A DNA stretch of 64,000 nt from an uncultured Bacteroides sp. (GTDB lineage Bacteria; Bacteroidota; Bacteroidia; Cytophagales; Cyclobacteriaceae): contig CABHOV010000089.1 in assembly GCA_902168185.1 (NCBI GenBank), forward strand, positions 174,081 to 238,080, read 5' to 3'. A program made the position numbers and the translations under genes. Numbering within the stretch: the stretch's first letter is position 1; each line of letters begins with the position of its first letter. The notes below the pieces were generated by a model that ran no database searches, had not been told where the DNA came from, and worked only from the letters and a program-made list of their open reading frames with translations. Below are positions 1 to 8,668 of this stretch, in pieces.

Positions 1-1574
1 GCATATACTGATCTCCACCACATCACAGGTATAGGTGCATCCAGTGGAGCATCAGAGAAGCTATAGTGTGGAAGCGAATTGAAGTATGTCTCCAGGAATC
101 CTTCAGTAGCCGAACCGTTGTATGACTTCTTATCCGCATTAGGCCACTGGTGATCCATGTTCTGACCTGCAGAACGATGAAGGAAAGATTCTATATTTCC
201 ATTCGCATTTATCGAACCTTTGCATTGATACATCATACCCGGACGGAATGGCCCTTGTGTTGTATCATCTTCGCGCGACCATACTACTTGCACCGGTGCC
301 TTTATTTCCTTGGAAATTATAGCCGCTTCATGCGGATAATCCATAAACGCTTTACGACCAAATCCTCCTCCGAGGAAAGTCATATTCACGATAATTTTTT
401 CTTTTGGCAATCCCAGAAGCGGACTTAAAAAATCCTGCACCCAATCAGGTCCCTGGATCGGTCCCCAGATCTCAAGTTTATCATCCTGATAATGCGCTAC
501 ACAGTTAAGCGGTTCCATACAACTATGCGATTCATATGGAGTTTCATATACCGCCTCTACCTTTTTATCTGATTTTTGAAATATACCTTCTGCGTTTCCT
601 TTTGTTCGTACTGAAAGACTGTCACTGCTTTTCAGAGATTCGCTCATACGGGTATATAACTGCTCAGTACTCAAGTGTTCAAAGCCAGAATCATCCCATT
701 CAACTTTTAAAACTTTTCTCCCTTGCATAGCAGCCCACAACGTATCGGCTACAACAGCAACACCTTCGCGGAAAGTAGAGAATACACTCATCTTTACTGC
801 GAGCACATGTTTTATACCCGGTATCTTTTTAGTCTCCGTATCATCAAAACTTTTTACTTTACCCTGAAAGCGCGGATTACGTTCCACAACTGCATATAGC
901 ATTCCCGGTAATTTTTTATCGAGGCCGAAGATTGCTGTTCCATTTGTTTTTAAAGGAGTGTCCTGACGAGGAAGAGGCTTTCTGATAATTTTATACTCTT
1001 CCGGTAATTTTAACTTTACATTTTTTGGTGGTTCAAGTTTAGATGCCTCCTGCACGAGTTCACCATAATGAAATTTCTTTCCGGAGGGTTTATGTATAAC
1101 GTGGCCATTCTCGGCATAGCACTCTGTCTTCGATGTATTCCATTTCTTGGCAGCCGCTTCCATTAACATTTCACGTGCAGATGCACTGAGCTTCAGTAAT
1201 TTTTTATAGGAGCCGCGAATAGTAGAACTTCCACCGGTAATCTGACTTCCATATTTTGCGTTGTTACCCTGTGCAAAAATAATATTGATATCGTTCAGGT
1301 TTACTTCCAGCTCTTCAGCAATGATCTGCGGTATAGATTGAAAAGAACCTTGTCCCATCTCCGAACGGTGATTGGTAATGGTAACTTTACCGTTGGTATC
1401 TATGGTGATCCAGGCGTTCAGTTCGATGCCCAGGTTTTCTGCTGTTTCAAGATTTATAACTTCTGCCTCCTTGCCACTCGCAGGAAAATAAAATCCAATG
1501 CTAAGGGCAGCGCCTGTAAGACTTGAAAGCTTAATGAAGTTTCTTCTGGATATACTTTTGGTAATTTCTTTCAT
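1..1574 (-). CDS. Molybdenum hydroxylase large subunit, xanthine dehydrogenase/isoquinoline 1-oxidoreductase beta type (3' part outside window)
   Basis: This is the molybdopterin-binding catalytic subunit of an aldehyde oxidase or isoquinoline 1-oxidoreductase type enzyme, which hydroxylates aldehydes or N-heterocycles in the periplasm. I translated it directly because it has no stop codon in the window. It starts at an ATG at 1572-1574 and reads without interruption to base 1. The N-terminus carries a twin-arginine signal (SRRNFIKLSS), so it should be exported folded by Tat. Family features follow in order: a MGQGSFQSIPQIIAEE segment near residue 75, and later GGGFGRKAF, which matches the cofactor-contacting glycine-rich loop. 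About 524 residues are visible of a usual 700-750. The 2Fe-2S subunit lies 79 bases upstream, forming the usual two-gene operon. The substrate cannot be read from the sequence. Confidence 0.9.
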   Translation of the reverse strand, partial: MKEITKSISRRNFIKLSSLTGAALSIGFYFPASGKEAEVINLETAENLGIELNAWITIDTNGKVTITNHRSEMGQGSFQSIPQIIAEELEVNLNDINIIFAQGNNAKYGSQITGGSSTIRGSYKKLLKLSASAREMLMEAAAKKWNTSKTECYAENGHVIHKPSGKKFHYGELVQEASKLEPPKNVKLKLPEEYKIIRKPLPRQDTPLKTNGTAIFGLDKKLPGMLYAVVERNPRFQGKVKSFDDTETKKIPGIKHVLAVKMSVFSTFREGVAVVADTLWAAMQGRKVLKVEWDDSGFEHLSTEQLYTRMSESLKSSDSLSVRTKGNAEGIFQKSDKKVEAVYETPYESHSCMEPLNCVAHYQDDKLEIWGPIQGPDWVQDFLSPLLGLPKEKIIVNMTFLGGGFGRKAFMDYPHEAAIISKEIKAPVQVVWSREDDTTQGPFRPGMMYQCKGSINANGNIESFLHRSAGQNMDHQWPNADKKSYNGSATEGFLETYFNSLPHYSFSDAPLDAPIPVMWWRSVY

Positions 1575-1653
1575 GATATAGGTATAAAGAACATGGAGTA
1601 TAGCGATGCAGTATATATAGTATGAGGCTTACCTGCACACCGGTTGCCGGCAT

Positions 1654-2133
1654 CTATTTAATACTTGCTTTTTGATTCATCAGCTGTGATGCAGCTTTGA
1701 TAGCTTTGCGTATACGAGGATATGTACCACAACGGCATATATGTCCTTGCATAGCCATGTCGATATCTTTATCGGTAGGGTTAGGCGTTTTCTTGAGCAG
1801 CGCAGTGGCAGCCATGATTTGTCCGGATTGACAATAACCACATTGCGGCACTTGCTCAGCGATCCATGCTTGTTGTACCGGATGAGAGTTGTCAGATGAA
1901 AGTCCTTCGATGGTGACAATATCTTTGTTAGCTGCCGCTGAAACAGGAATGGAGCACGACCGAACCGGAGTGCCTCCCAAGTGTACTGTACATGCTCCGC
2001 ATTGAGCAATACCACAACCATACTTTGTACCGGTCAATCCTACTACATCACGAATAGCCCAGAGTAGCGGCATTTTAGGATCGACATCTACCGTATGATT
2101 TTTGTTGTTGATCTTTAAGGTGAGAGATGCCAT
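1654..2133 (-). CDS. 2Fe-2S small subunit of molybdenum hydroxylase (isoquinoline 1-oxidoreductase alpha type)
   Basis: The 159-residue protein passes electrons from the molybdenum centre of its partner subunit. It has the two expected domains. A plant-ferredoxin-type 2Fe-2S domain has cysteines in [12 protein letters not shown] (residues about 40-51) and a fourth cysteine in RSCSIPVS. A four-helix C-terminal domain binds the second cluster through [10 protein letters not shown] (about 97-106) and [15 protein letters not shown] (about 131-145). Length is normal for the family. It has no signal peptide of its own and is presumably carried out by the Tat signal of the large subunit 79 bases downstream. 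The two genes form an operon transcribed leftward. Confidence 0.93.
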   Translation of the reverse strand: MASLTLKINNKNHTVDVDPKMPLLWAIRDVVGLTGTKYGCGIAQCGACTVHLGGTPVRSCSIPVSAAANKDIVTIEGLSSDNSHPVQQAWIAEQVPQCGYCQSGQIMAATALLKKTPNPTDKDIDMAMQGHICRCGTYPRIRKAIKAASQLMNQKASIK

Positions 2134-2357
2134 GATTATTATTTTGGGTTGGAACTAAGGTAAGTTACGAAATAACAATGAACGTGTTACTGCTGTTAAA
2201 GGAAGAATAGAGTGTAGCGTTCCAAAAAATGATTATTACGTATAAACGGTAACTTGTGGAAGACGAAAGGCATTCGTATTTCTGGCATAATTTTTTGATT
2301 ACAGAAATAAACAGGGAAACTGAAAGTGTTATATATTGAAAACTTAATCGGAGAGAT

Positions 2358-2783
2358 ATGAAAAAGCTTATAATGTTGTGTTTGATAGCAGGGTTAGCAG
2401 TAAATGTTATGGCACAAACAAAGTTGCAGGTAACGGTAAAGAATATAAAAGGACATAAAGGTGATATTCTCGTAGGTCTGTTTGATAACGATAAGGATTT
2501 TCCAAGAAATGCTATGGATGGAAAAGTTACGAAGGCATCGGGCAACGAGGTAACGGTTGTGTTTGAAAATGTAAAGCCCGGAAAATATGCTGTAAGTGTT
2601 TTACATGATGCTAACCGAAATAAAGATCTGGATAAAAATAAACTCGGAATTCCGAAAGAAGGTTTTGGCTTTTCCAACAATGCGATGGGAGCTATAGGAC
2701 CACCATCTTTCGAAAAAGCACAGATCGATCTGCAGCCAGATCAAAAAGATTTGGATATCAGCATCGATATGAAGTATATGTGA
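2358..2783 (+). CDS. DUF2141 domain secreted protein
   Basis: A 141-residue exported protein with a clear Sec signal peptide (MKKLIMLCLIAGLAVNVMA, cleavage before QTK). The mature part is a single beta-rich DUF2141 domain. Its family signature is visible as the GDILVGLFD segment, then GKYAVSVLHDANRNKDLDKN near residues 75-95, and GFGFSNNA. The function of DUF2141 proteins is unknown; they are common single-domain envelope proteins in Bacteroidota. The start is supported by CGGAGAG a few bases upstream of the ATG. It stands alone, divergent from the molybdenum hydroxylase operon and convergent with the TPR gene, with a hairpin between the stop codons. Confidence 0.85.
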   Translation: MKKLIMLCLIAGLAVNVMAQTKLQVTVKNIKGHKGDILVGLFDNDKDFPRNAMDGKVTKASGNEVTVVFENVKPGKYAVSVLHDANRNKDLDKNKLGIPKEGFGFSNNAMGAIGPPSFEKAQIDLQPDQKDLDISIDMKYM

Positions 2784-2792
2784 GATATCATG

Positions 2793-2822
2793 TATACTTC
2801 ATAAATTTCTTAATGAAGTATA
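2793..2822. terminator. Hairpin between convergent genes
   Basis: A 10-base inverted repeat TATACTTCAT / ATGAAGTATA flanks a 10-base AT-rich loop. It lies between the DUF2141 stop codon (+ strand) and the TPR gene stop codon (- strand), the usual place for a shared terminator. It lacks a strong T run, so termination is inferred from position and symmetry. Confidence 0.45.
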
Positions 2823-2832
2823 GATCGCAAGA

Positions 2833-3606
2833 TCAGGATCCTTTAATTTCCTTTAGCAACGCGGTGCACCGCTCTTTACGCGGAATATCATCCGGTTCTT
2901 TTAGCGGTAAAGCCAGTGCTTGCTGAAGAAGCTTAACAGCTTCGTCATCCTCGTCCTGGTAATGATAGGCGGAGGCTTCACCAAACAGAAAAAGTATAGT
3001 ATTAGGTTGAAGCGCGCTTGCTTTCTTTAGATTTTTAATAGCCGCATCCATCGATATATTTTCAGGAAGCCCTCCGAAAAAGAACTTGCATGCCATCTGT
3101 TCAATCCAGCTTAATCGCGCAAGCTCAAAATGCCATTTGCCTAAAATGAAATACGCAGGAGCAAAGGTTGAATCCATTTTAATCATGGCATCTGCCTCTT
3201 GCCGGATGAGCTTGGCATCCTGAATTTTTTCGCGCGGTGAGCCTGCAACTTCAGTCATCAATCCCATCGAAATTATATAGGCAAGTCTGGATTCAATATC
3301 CTGATTGTTGATAGCTACAGAACGGATTGCATATGCTTTGGCCTTGCCATAGTATTTTTTCTTTTCCTCTTTTTTATCGGCTGGTAAACGTCCTCCTATA
3401 TTAGAGAGCATCCGGCTTGCATGTGTTAACGCTTGCGCGTGATGTGGATTTGATTTTATGCACAACTCATATTTCTCAAGGGCCGCCTCGACTTTAAATT
3501 CTTTTTCGAGATGCATACCCTCCGAGAATCGATCGGGTGTTTGTGCCCAGACAAAGGAGACGATGAAGCAAAAACTTAGAACAACGGAGCCTGATAATAT
3601 TTTCAT
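2833..3606 (-). CDS. TPR-repeat exported protein, RMD1-like
   Basis: A 257-residue protein with a signal peptide ending in FVWA before QTPD, then helical repeats of TPR type. Recognisable units include AALEKYELCIKSNPHHAQALTHASRM (about 42-67), a pair near 150-160 (FAPAYFILGKWHFELARL) and AIKNLKKASALQPNTILFLFGEA (about 188-212). The layout, with a conserved GKWHFELA segment, resembles the bacterial relatives of regulator-of-microtubule-dynamics TPR proteins. The function is unknown. Its start overlaps the cytochrome c stop by four bases (ATGA type), so it is co-translated as the last gene of the SCO/cytochrome/HemJ operon and may scaffold that envelope assembly. Confidence 0.75.
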   Translation of the reverse strand: MKILSGSVVLSFCFIVSFVWAQTPDRFSEGMHLEKEFKVEAALEKYELCIKSNPHHAQALTHASRMLSNIGGRLPADKKEEKKKYYGKAKAYAIRSVAINNQDIESRLAYIISMGLMTEVAGSPREKIQDAKLIRQEADAMIKMDSTFAPAYFILGKWHFELARLSWIEQMACKFFFGGLPENISMDAAIKNLKKASALQPNTILFLFGEASAYHYQDEDDEAVKLLQQALALPLKEPDDIPRKERCTALLKEIKGS

Positions 3607-4124
3607 TTTGCAGTGGAACTACGATTAGGATTTGATTCATCGACACACCGGTTCAGTATATTCGTAATTTCCTGCAGTTCTATACTATCGCGTTTATGAT
3701 CCCAGGTATTATATAGATAGGTTGTTATCTCTGCAATTTCAAGGTCTGTAAGTGAAGGTATACCCGGCATACTTTTATTAAAGCTTTTTCCATTTACGAT
3801 CAGTTCACCATCTATACCATGCCGCATCAGGCAAACAACGGCTTCAAAATTCTGATCTACAAAATCAGATTTCGCAAGTGGTGGATATAGCAGACCCAGG
3901 CCTGTACCATTTTTCTGGTGGCAATTACTGCAATGCTTTATATAGAGCTGCTCCCCCTGAACGTAATATTGTTGCTGCTTAATAGACGATGATGAAGATA
4001 TGTTGGAGTCCGTTTTCTTTTCACGACAACCCTGCAAACTCAAAGCGAAAAGCAGAAGGCCTAAAGCGAAGAGCTTTACGGCTGAAGTCACACGATATAT
4101 AGCTTTTGGCTTATGGTTCTTCAT
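3603..4124 (-). CDS. Cytochrome c lipoprotein (class I, single haem)
   Basis: A 173-residue electron-transfer protein. The signal sequence ends in a lipobox (LSLQGC, Cys33), so it should be a membrane-anchored lipoprotein on the periplasmic side. The haem is attached through CSNCH (Cys65, Cys68, His69). The distal methionine ligand is probably Met119 in NKSMPGIPSLTD, followed by the usual C-terminal helix (EIAEITTYLYNTW). The gene directly follows the SCO gene, with its ATG abutting the SCO stop codon. This SCO/cytochrome pairing is typical of copper- and haem-dependent respiratory or redox modules. Confidence 0.9.
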   Translation of the reverse strand: MKNHKPKAIYRVTSAVKLFALGLLLFALSLQGCREKKTDSNISSSSSIKQQQYYVQGEQLYIKHCSNCHQKNGTGLGLLYPPLAKSDFVDQNFEAVVCLMRHGIDGELIVNGKSFNKSMPGIPSLTDLEIAEITTYLYNTWDHKRDSIELQEITNILNRCVDESNPNRSSTAK

Positions 4125-4784
4125 TTAGTTCTCCTTCACATATTCTTTCTTCAGGCGCTGTATATCTGCAAGCAAGCGATTTACATCTTCCTCTTTTGTG
4201 CCATCGTACTTACCACGGATTCTACGGTCTTTATCAATTAGCAAGAAAGCTCCGCTGTGTATAAAACCATCCGGCTCTGATTTATCTTCCATGGCGGTGG
4301 CGAAGTAACTGGTTTGTGCAATCTTATAAATGTCTTCTTTCGACCCGGTAACAAAATGCCACTTGTCACTTTTAACTCCCAGACGTTCTGCATAGTCATG
4401 GAGCAACCCTACGGTATCATATTCCGGATCTATACTATGCGATAGTAACAATACATCCGGTTCATTTTGAATCGAATCATATACCCGGAGCATTTGTGTT
4501 TTCATGATTGGACAAATCGTGCGGCATGATGTGAAGAAAAAATCAGCCACATAAATTTTGTCCTTGAAAGTATCATTTGTTACAGCGGCACTATCCTGGT
4601 CTACAAATTTGAATTCACCGATGGTGTGATATACTGTATCTGTTCCTTCTACCTCACGCTCGCCAAAAATAGGTAGCGGATTTTCCTTCTTTGTACATGC
4701 GGAAGTTAAAATGCTAAATACGATAAGTAAAGAAGCCGCTCCTCTCACTATTGACTGCTGACCATTGACCAATGACTTATTCAT
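4125..4784 (-). CDS. SCO1/SenC family copper-binding thiol protein
   Basis: A 219-residue lipoprotein (lipobox LTSAC, Cys30) with a thioredoxin-like SCO fold. The copper ligands are present: Cys87 and Cys91 in TSCRTICP, and His176 in FIHSGAFLLID. SCO proteins deliver copper to cytochrome oxidase CuA or act as periplasmic thiol reductants. It lies between hemJ (8-base overlap upstream) and the cytochrome c gene (no gap), so the four genes are one operon. No terminal oxidase gene is in the window, so the client enzyme is not identified. Confidence 0.92.
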   Translation of the reverse strand: MNKSLVNGQQSIVRGAASLLIVFSILTSACTKKENPLPIFGEREVEGTDTVYHTIGEFKFVDQDSAAVTNDTFKDKIYVADFFFTSCRTICPIMKTQMLRVYDSIQNEPDVLLLSHSIDPEYDTVGLLHDYAERLGVKSDKWHFVTGSKEDIYKIAQTSYFATAMEDKSEPDGFIHSGAFLLIDKDRRIRGKYDGTKEEDVNRLLADIQRLKKEYVKEN

Positions 4785-5313
4785 CTTTCCTTGTTTTTTT
4801 ATAGACTTTGATTCCTACCATAATCAGGATTGTTACTACCAGTAATCCTGCAATGCCCCATAGCATACTGAGCGCGTCCTTGAGTACAATTAAAAATACA
4901 ATACTGATCAGAAACAGAGTAGATACTTCATTCCATACCCGCATTTGCTGAGAAGTGTACTTTACAATTCCTTTAGACAACTGGTTTAATAATACCTGCA
5001 ATGAAACGTGGTATATATATAGAAAAAAAACCAGCGTAAGCTTGATGTGCATGAATCCCATCGTTAGCCACTGCGGCTGATCGATAAGAAGAGAAGTGCC
5101 CATGCCTGCAGTAATAATTGCCGATGGCCAGGTAATGCCATACCAGAGGCGACCCGCCATCATGTTTAATTGGCGTACGAGAATGGATTTCTCCGGTTCA
5201 TCTTTACCATGTGCTTCAATGAGATAAACAAAAAGCCTCGGCATATAAAATAGTCCGGCAAACCAGGTAACAATAAATATAATGTGGACTGCTTTTAGAT
5301 ATAGGGAAGTCAT
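4777..5313 (-). CDS. hemJ: HemJ-type protoporphyrinogen IX oxidase
   Basis: A 178-residue inner membrane protein with four to five hydrophobic helices. It matches the HemJ/UPF0093 family, which oxidises protoporphyrinogen IX to protoporphyrin IX in haem synthesis. The expected haem-ligand and active-site positions are seen: His10 in KAVHIIFIVTWFAGLFY, Arg26 in MPRLFVY, and Lys91 in MHIKLTLV. Length is normal. The gene leads an operon with SCO, cytochrome c and TPR genes, which links haem supply to cytochrome maturation. A CopD-like role is the alternative, but the N-terminal signature favours HemJ. Confidence 0.85.
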   Translation of the reverse strand: MTSLYLKAVHIIFIVTWFAGLFYMPRLFVYLIEAHGKDEPEKSILVRQLNMMAGRLWYGITWPSAIITAGMGTSLLIDQPQWLTMGFMHIKLTLVFFLYIYHVSLQVLLNQLSKGIVKYTSQQMRVWNEVSTLFLISIVFLIVLKDALSMLWGIAGLLVVTILIMVGIKVYKKTRKDE

Positions 5314-5343
5314 GCGTGATAGATCATTCGTGATACATGTCAG

Positions 5344-6141
5344 TTATAGAACGGATATTTTATCACCAACTTGTATTTGCAGATGATGGGTTGCAACCAG
5401 GTTTTGTCCGAAGTATACTTTGTTATTCTTGGTACGATACGATGCCAACGTCTTGAGAGGCTCTGCACCTCTTACGGCAGTATCCTGGTTCACGGTAGTA
5501 AGTATACATCTGGCGCAGGGCTTCACGGCTGTAAAACCATTTGAGCCTATTATAAAGTTTCTCCAATCATCTTCTTCAAATGGATCTCCACCAGTAAATA
5601 CAAAATTAGGACGGAACCGATTCATGGGTACAGGTTCTTGTAGCCTTGTGTTAAGATCGTCCAATGATGCCTGCCCGATAATCAGGAAGGGGTATGCATC
5701 CGCAAGACTAACATGTTCATCGTTTACTTTATAAGTAGCGTCAACAGGTCGTTCGTTTTCTTCCGGAAAAAATACAAGCCTGCATTTCATCCCGAGCAGG
5801 TCAGAAAACCATTGACTATAGATGGGACTTACTTCATTTGCGTGCACACGGTCATCCCAGATTTGAACCAATTGTGCCGGTTCGCTTATAGGGGGCACTA
5901 TCGGGAGAGCGATACTTTCTTGCTGATGGCGGATGGTTAATTGCGTATCCTCAATTGATAATTTGAACAACGCCATCTTTGGGTATACCCGTTGCGTCAT
6001 GAATTTACCTTCTTCATCGATCAGCATAAACCGCCTGTCATATAGAAGACCTTTTTCCATAACTTTACAGGATGATAACCGTATTCCTCCCAATGACTTC
6101 ACAGGGTAAATCCAGATTTCACTGAGTCGTAGATCCTTCAT
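5344..6141 (-). CDS. MOSC domain protein with N-terminal beta-barrel (mARC/YcbX-like)
   Basis: A 265-residue soluble protein. Residues 1-120 form the MOSC N-terminal beta-barrel domain (IWIYPVKSLGGI, LLYDRRFMLID), and residues about 125-265 form the MOSC domain. The Cys in CARCILTTVNQDT (Cys212) sits at the position that binds the molybdenum cofactor in mARC and YcbX reductases. These enzymes reduce N-hydroxylated compounds, and a similar role is inferred here. No ferredoxin domain is fused at the C-terminus, unlike YcbX, so an external electron donor is needed. It is divergent from the Crp/Fnr gene (33 bases between starts) and 30 bases upstream of hemJ. Confidence 0.88.
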   Translation of the reverse strand: MKDLRLSEIWIYPVKSLGGIRLSSCKVMEKGLLYDRRFMLIDEEGKFMTQRVYPKMALFKLSIEDTQLTIRHQQESIALPIVPPISEPAQLVQIWDDRVHANEVSPIYSQWFSDLLGMKCRLVFFPEENERPVDATYKVNDEHVSLADAYPFLIIGQASLDDLNTRLQEPVPMNRFRPNFVFTGGDPFEEDDWRNFIIGSNGFTAVKPCARCILTTVNQDTAVRGAEPLKTLASYRTKNNKVYFGQNLVATHHLQIQVGDKISVL

Positions 6142-6174
6142 GCAGGTACAATCAATTTTAGAAACTTAATGTAA

Positions 6175-6855
6175 ATGGCAACTTCAGCAGCAGCCCTCTG
6201 GTACTTCGAAAGCGTTAATCTCTACCACATCCTTTGCCCGCACAAAGTAAAGAAGATGGGCGATAAGCACGAGTTTATCCGCTATAAAAAAGATCAGTTT
6301 ATTTATGTTCCCGAGGATGCCGCGTCTACTATTTATCTGATCGTTGACGGAAGAATTAAGATCGGGCATTACCTGGAGGATGGAAAGGAAGTTGTTTCGT
6401 CTATTCTTACCACCGGTGAAATTTTTGGAGAGCTCGCGTTGGCAGGGGAGGACACGCGAAAAGATTACGCGCAGGCAATGTGTGAGGCCGTGATCTGCCC
6501 GCTGACTATTGAAGAACTACGGGAGCTCATGTTTGAAAATAAAGAACTCAGTTTTAAGATCTTGAAACTGATAGGCCTGAGGTTGATGAAACTTGAGCGA
6601 AAGCTTGAACTCCTTGTATTTAAAGATGCGCGCACGCGTATTATAGAATTCCTGAAAGATACTGCAGCCTGGAAAGGAAAGAAGGTTGGCTTTGAAACGA
6701 TGATCCCTACAAAACTTACACACAAGGATATAGCTTCGCTTACGGGTACATCGCGCCAGACGGTAACAACTATCTTAAATGAATTAAAGGAACAGAACCT
6801 GATCAATTTTGACCGGAAGAAAATCCTGATCCGCGATATTGATAAGTTGCAATAG
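6175..6855 (+). CDS. Crp/Fnr family transcriptional regulator
   Basis: A 226-residue regulator with a cyclic-nucleotide-binding-like beta roll (residues about 25-140, including GEIFGELALAGE), a dimerisation helix, and a C-terminal winged helix. The recognition helix is visible in THKDIASLTGTSRQTVTTILNEL (about 180-203). There is no N-terminal cysteine cluster, so it is not an iron-sulfur FNR. The start is supported by similarity of the N-terminus (LWYFESVNLYHILCPHKV) to family members. It shares a very short divergent spacer with the MOSC/HemJ/SCO operon and is a good candidate for its regulator. An unannotated 100-base spacer separates it from the ECF sigma gene. Confidence 0.92.
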   Translation: MATSAAALWYFESVNLYHILCPHKVKKMGDKHEFIRYKKDQFIYVPEDAASTIYLIVDGRIKIGHYLEDGKEVVSSILTTGEIFGELALAGEDTRKDYAQAMCEAVICPLTIEELRELMFENKELSFKILKLIGLRLMKLERKLELLVFKDARTRIIEFLKDTAAWKGKKVGFETMIPTKLTHKDIASLTGTSRQTVTTILNELKEQNLINFDRKKILIRDIDKLQ

Positions 6856-6955
6856 TTATAGGTGTATTTCGATTCTTTTGCCTATTTCTAAAATATTTTA
6901 TTTTTCTTCTGTAACAACCACTACACCTCAGCGTCTTGTATTTGAATTTCAACGG

Positions 6956-7468
6956 ATGAACCTCGAATCTTTTCAAACCCAGGTATTGCCAGTCAAAAAC
7001 AAGCTTTTTCGCTTTGCCCTGAAATTTGTAGGCAGCGAAGAAGAAGCGAAAGACGTTGTGCAGGAAGTATTTATCAGGGTATGGAATGGACGTGAGCAAA
7101 TGAATGAGGTACAAAACTGGGAGGCCTGGTGTATGCGCATCACCAGAAATCTTTCACTCGACCGCATTCGCTCGATGAACCGGAAACAGACTCATCCGAT
7201 TGAAGAAAGTTTTAATGTTCAACACGAAGCGTTAACGCCGCATGAATCAACCGAAATACATGAGAGTATGCAGCGAATCAATCAATTGATAGCAGCGTTG
7301 CCCGAGAAGCAGCGTCAGGTAATACACCTTCGGGATGTGGAAGGGTATAGTTACAACGAGATTTGTGATATTCTCGAACTGGATATGAACCAGGTAAAAG
7401 TGAACCTGTTCAGAGCCAGAAATGCAGTGCGCGAAAAACTGACGAAGATTAATGCTTATGGACTCTAA
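6956..7468 (+). CDS. ECF RNA polymerase sigma factor
   Basis: A 170-residue sigma-70 family protein. The sigma2 region includes EEAKDVVQEVFIRVW and NWEAWCMRITRNLSLDRIR. Sigma4 includes LPEKQRQVIHLRDVEGYSYNEICDILEL and ends in a VKVNLFRARNAVREKL recognition helix. I placed the start at the ATG at 6956 because the reading frame further upstream is not sigma-like. The frame overlaps the next gene by 11 bases, so the two are co-translated. The block sigma, one-helix membrane protein, DUF4252 proteins is a recurring Bacteroidota unit, and this sigma factor probably drives it. Confidence 0.9.
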   Translation: MNLESFQTQVLPVKNKLFRFALKFVGSEEEAKDVVQEVFIRVWNGREQMNEVQNWEAWCMRITRNLSLDRIRSMNRKQTHPIEESFNVQHEALTPHESTEIHESMQRINQLIAALPEKQRQVIHLRDVEGYSYNEICDILELDMNQVKVNLFRARNAVREKLTKINAYGL

Positions 7469-7970
7469 CCGGATTGAAGAATTACTAAACAAGTACTGGA
7501 ACTGCGAGACTTCTCTCGAAGAAGAGCAGCAGCTGCGCGAGTACTTTAAAGGTGGAGGTATACCCGAGCAATGGAAAGAGACCGCTGCTTTGTTCCGCTA
7601 CTTTGAAGAGAATAAAAAAAAGGCGTTAAGCGATCTTGCTTTTGATGCTGAGGTTTTAAAAAACGTGAATCCTCCCAAGCAAGGTAAACTTGTAAAACTC
7701 TTTTATAACTCGATGCGCATTGCTGCTGGAGTAGCCGTGGTAATGATGGCTGTATGGTTTGTACGCAAAGAGGTTCGGCAAACAACGCCACAACAGGTTG
7801 TTGATACATATGATGATCCGCAGCTGGCCTTTGAAGAAACTAAAAAAGCATTGCTGATGATCTCAAAGAGTTTCGGTAAAGCAGAAAACCAGGCAAAAAA
7901 AATAAACATGTTTAACGAGGCGCAGGAAGAAATTCAAAAGAAAGAAAAGGAGAAGAATAAAAACCTTTAA
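7458..7970 (+). CDS. Putative anti-sigma factor, single-pass membrane protein
   Basis: A 170-residue protein starting at the MDSNRIEELLNKYW methionine. The acidic helical N-terminal part (about 1-75; EELLNKYWNCETSLEEEQQLREYF) resembles the cytoplasmic sigma-binding segment of anti-sigma factors. One membrane helix follows (about 83-100, IAAGVAVVMMAVWFV), then a charged external tail ending in lysine/glutamate repeats. It overlaps the sigma gene by 11 bases. No zinc-binding HxxxCxxC motif is present, so it is not a ZAS-type anti-sigma. The role is inferred from topology and position. Confidence 0.7.
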   Translation: MDSNRIEELLNKYWNCETSLEEEQQLREYFKGGGIPEQWKETAALFRYFEENKKKALSDLAFDAEVLKNVNPPKQGKLVKLFYNSMRIAAGVAVVMMAVWFVRKEVRQTTPQQVVDTYDDPQLAFEETKKALLMISKSFGKAENQAKKINMFNEAQEEIQKKEKEKNKNL

Positions 7971-8031
7971 AGGTATATGTACATACACACACCGCCACAC
8001 CGTAAAAATCAAACATGAAAAACATATAATT

Positions 8032-8556
8032 ATGAAAAAGATATTTGTGATCGCATTGATGATGGTAATCGTGAACGGAGTATTTGCGCAGGATGCTATC
8101 TCTAAATTTTTTACAAAGTACCAGACGGACGAATCTTTCTCTCAGGTAACAGTGAGCAGCAAAATGTTCAACCTGTTTACAAACATGGAGGTGGAAAGTA
8201 AGGAAGACCAGGAAGTATTGAACGCCATCAGCAAATTGAAAGGCTTACGTATACTGGCCAAAGAAAATACATCGGATGCCCGCGCACTTTATAAAGAAGC
8301 CTTTTCGCTCATCCCTACAAAAGAGTTTGAAGAATTAATGTCTGTTCGTGACAAAGACAAAGACATGAAGTTCTATATCAAAGAAAGCGGTGGCAAAATC
8401 TCAGAACTGGTAATGATCATGGGAGGCACAGACGACTTCATGGTGATGAGCCTGTTCGGTGAAATCGACTTGAAGCAGGTGTCCAAAATAGGTAAGAAGA
8501 TGAATGTTGAAGGCTTGCAAAAGCTTGAGAAAATGGATGACGGCAAAAAACATTAA
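8032..8556 (+). CDS. DUF4252 secreted protein (first of three)
   Basis: A 174-residue protein with a signal peptide (cleavage after GVFA, before QDA) and a DUF4252 domain. The family pattern is a KYQTDESFSQVTVSSKMFNLF start, an LKGLRIL strand, a FEELMSVRDKDKDMKFYIKE middle, and a C-terminal ISELVMIMGG...FMVMSLFGEIDL section. The function of DUF4252 is unknown. It sits 61 bases after the anti-sigma gene and is followed by a strong terminator. The first paralogue is therefore probably transcribed with the sigma/anti-sigma genes, and the other two as a separate unit or by read-through. Confidence 0.85.
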   Translation: MKKIFVIALMMVIVNGVFAQDAISKFFTKYQTDESFSQVTVSSKMFNLFTNMEVESKEDQEVLNAISKLKGLRILAKENTSDARALYKEAFSLIPTKEFEELMSVRDKDKDMKFYIKESGGKISELVMIMGGTDDFMVMSLFGEIDLKQVSKIGKKMNVEGLQKLEKMDDGKKH

Positions 8557-8570
8557 TATTTAGTAATAGA

Positions 8571-8609
8571 ATCAGGTGGTATAGCTATAAATATCACCTG
8601 ATTTTTTTT
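8571..8609 (+). terminator. Rho-independent terminator after first DUF4252 gene
   Basis: An 8-base perfect stem ATCAGGTG / CACCTGAT with an AT-rich loop is followed directly by eight T residues on the + strand. It begins 15 bases after the stop codon. Confidence 0.85.
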
Positions 8610-8668
8610 CCGATGCAACCTCTGGTATAGACGCTGCATCTTCTGAGCAAAGTCAAACCCCCACGATT

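Noticed and set aside
6839..6955. Upstream extension of the first ECF sigma gene
   Set aside because: The extra 39 residues overlap the Crp gene end and do not resemble sigma factors, so the ATG at 6956 is used.
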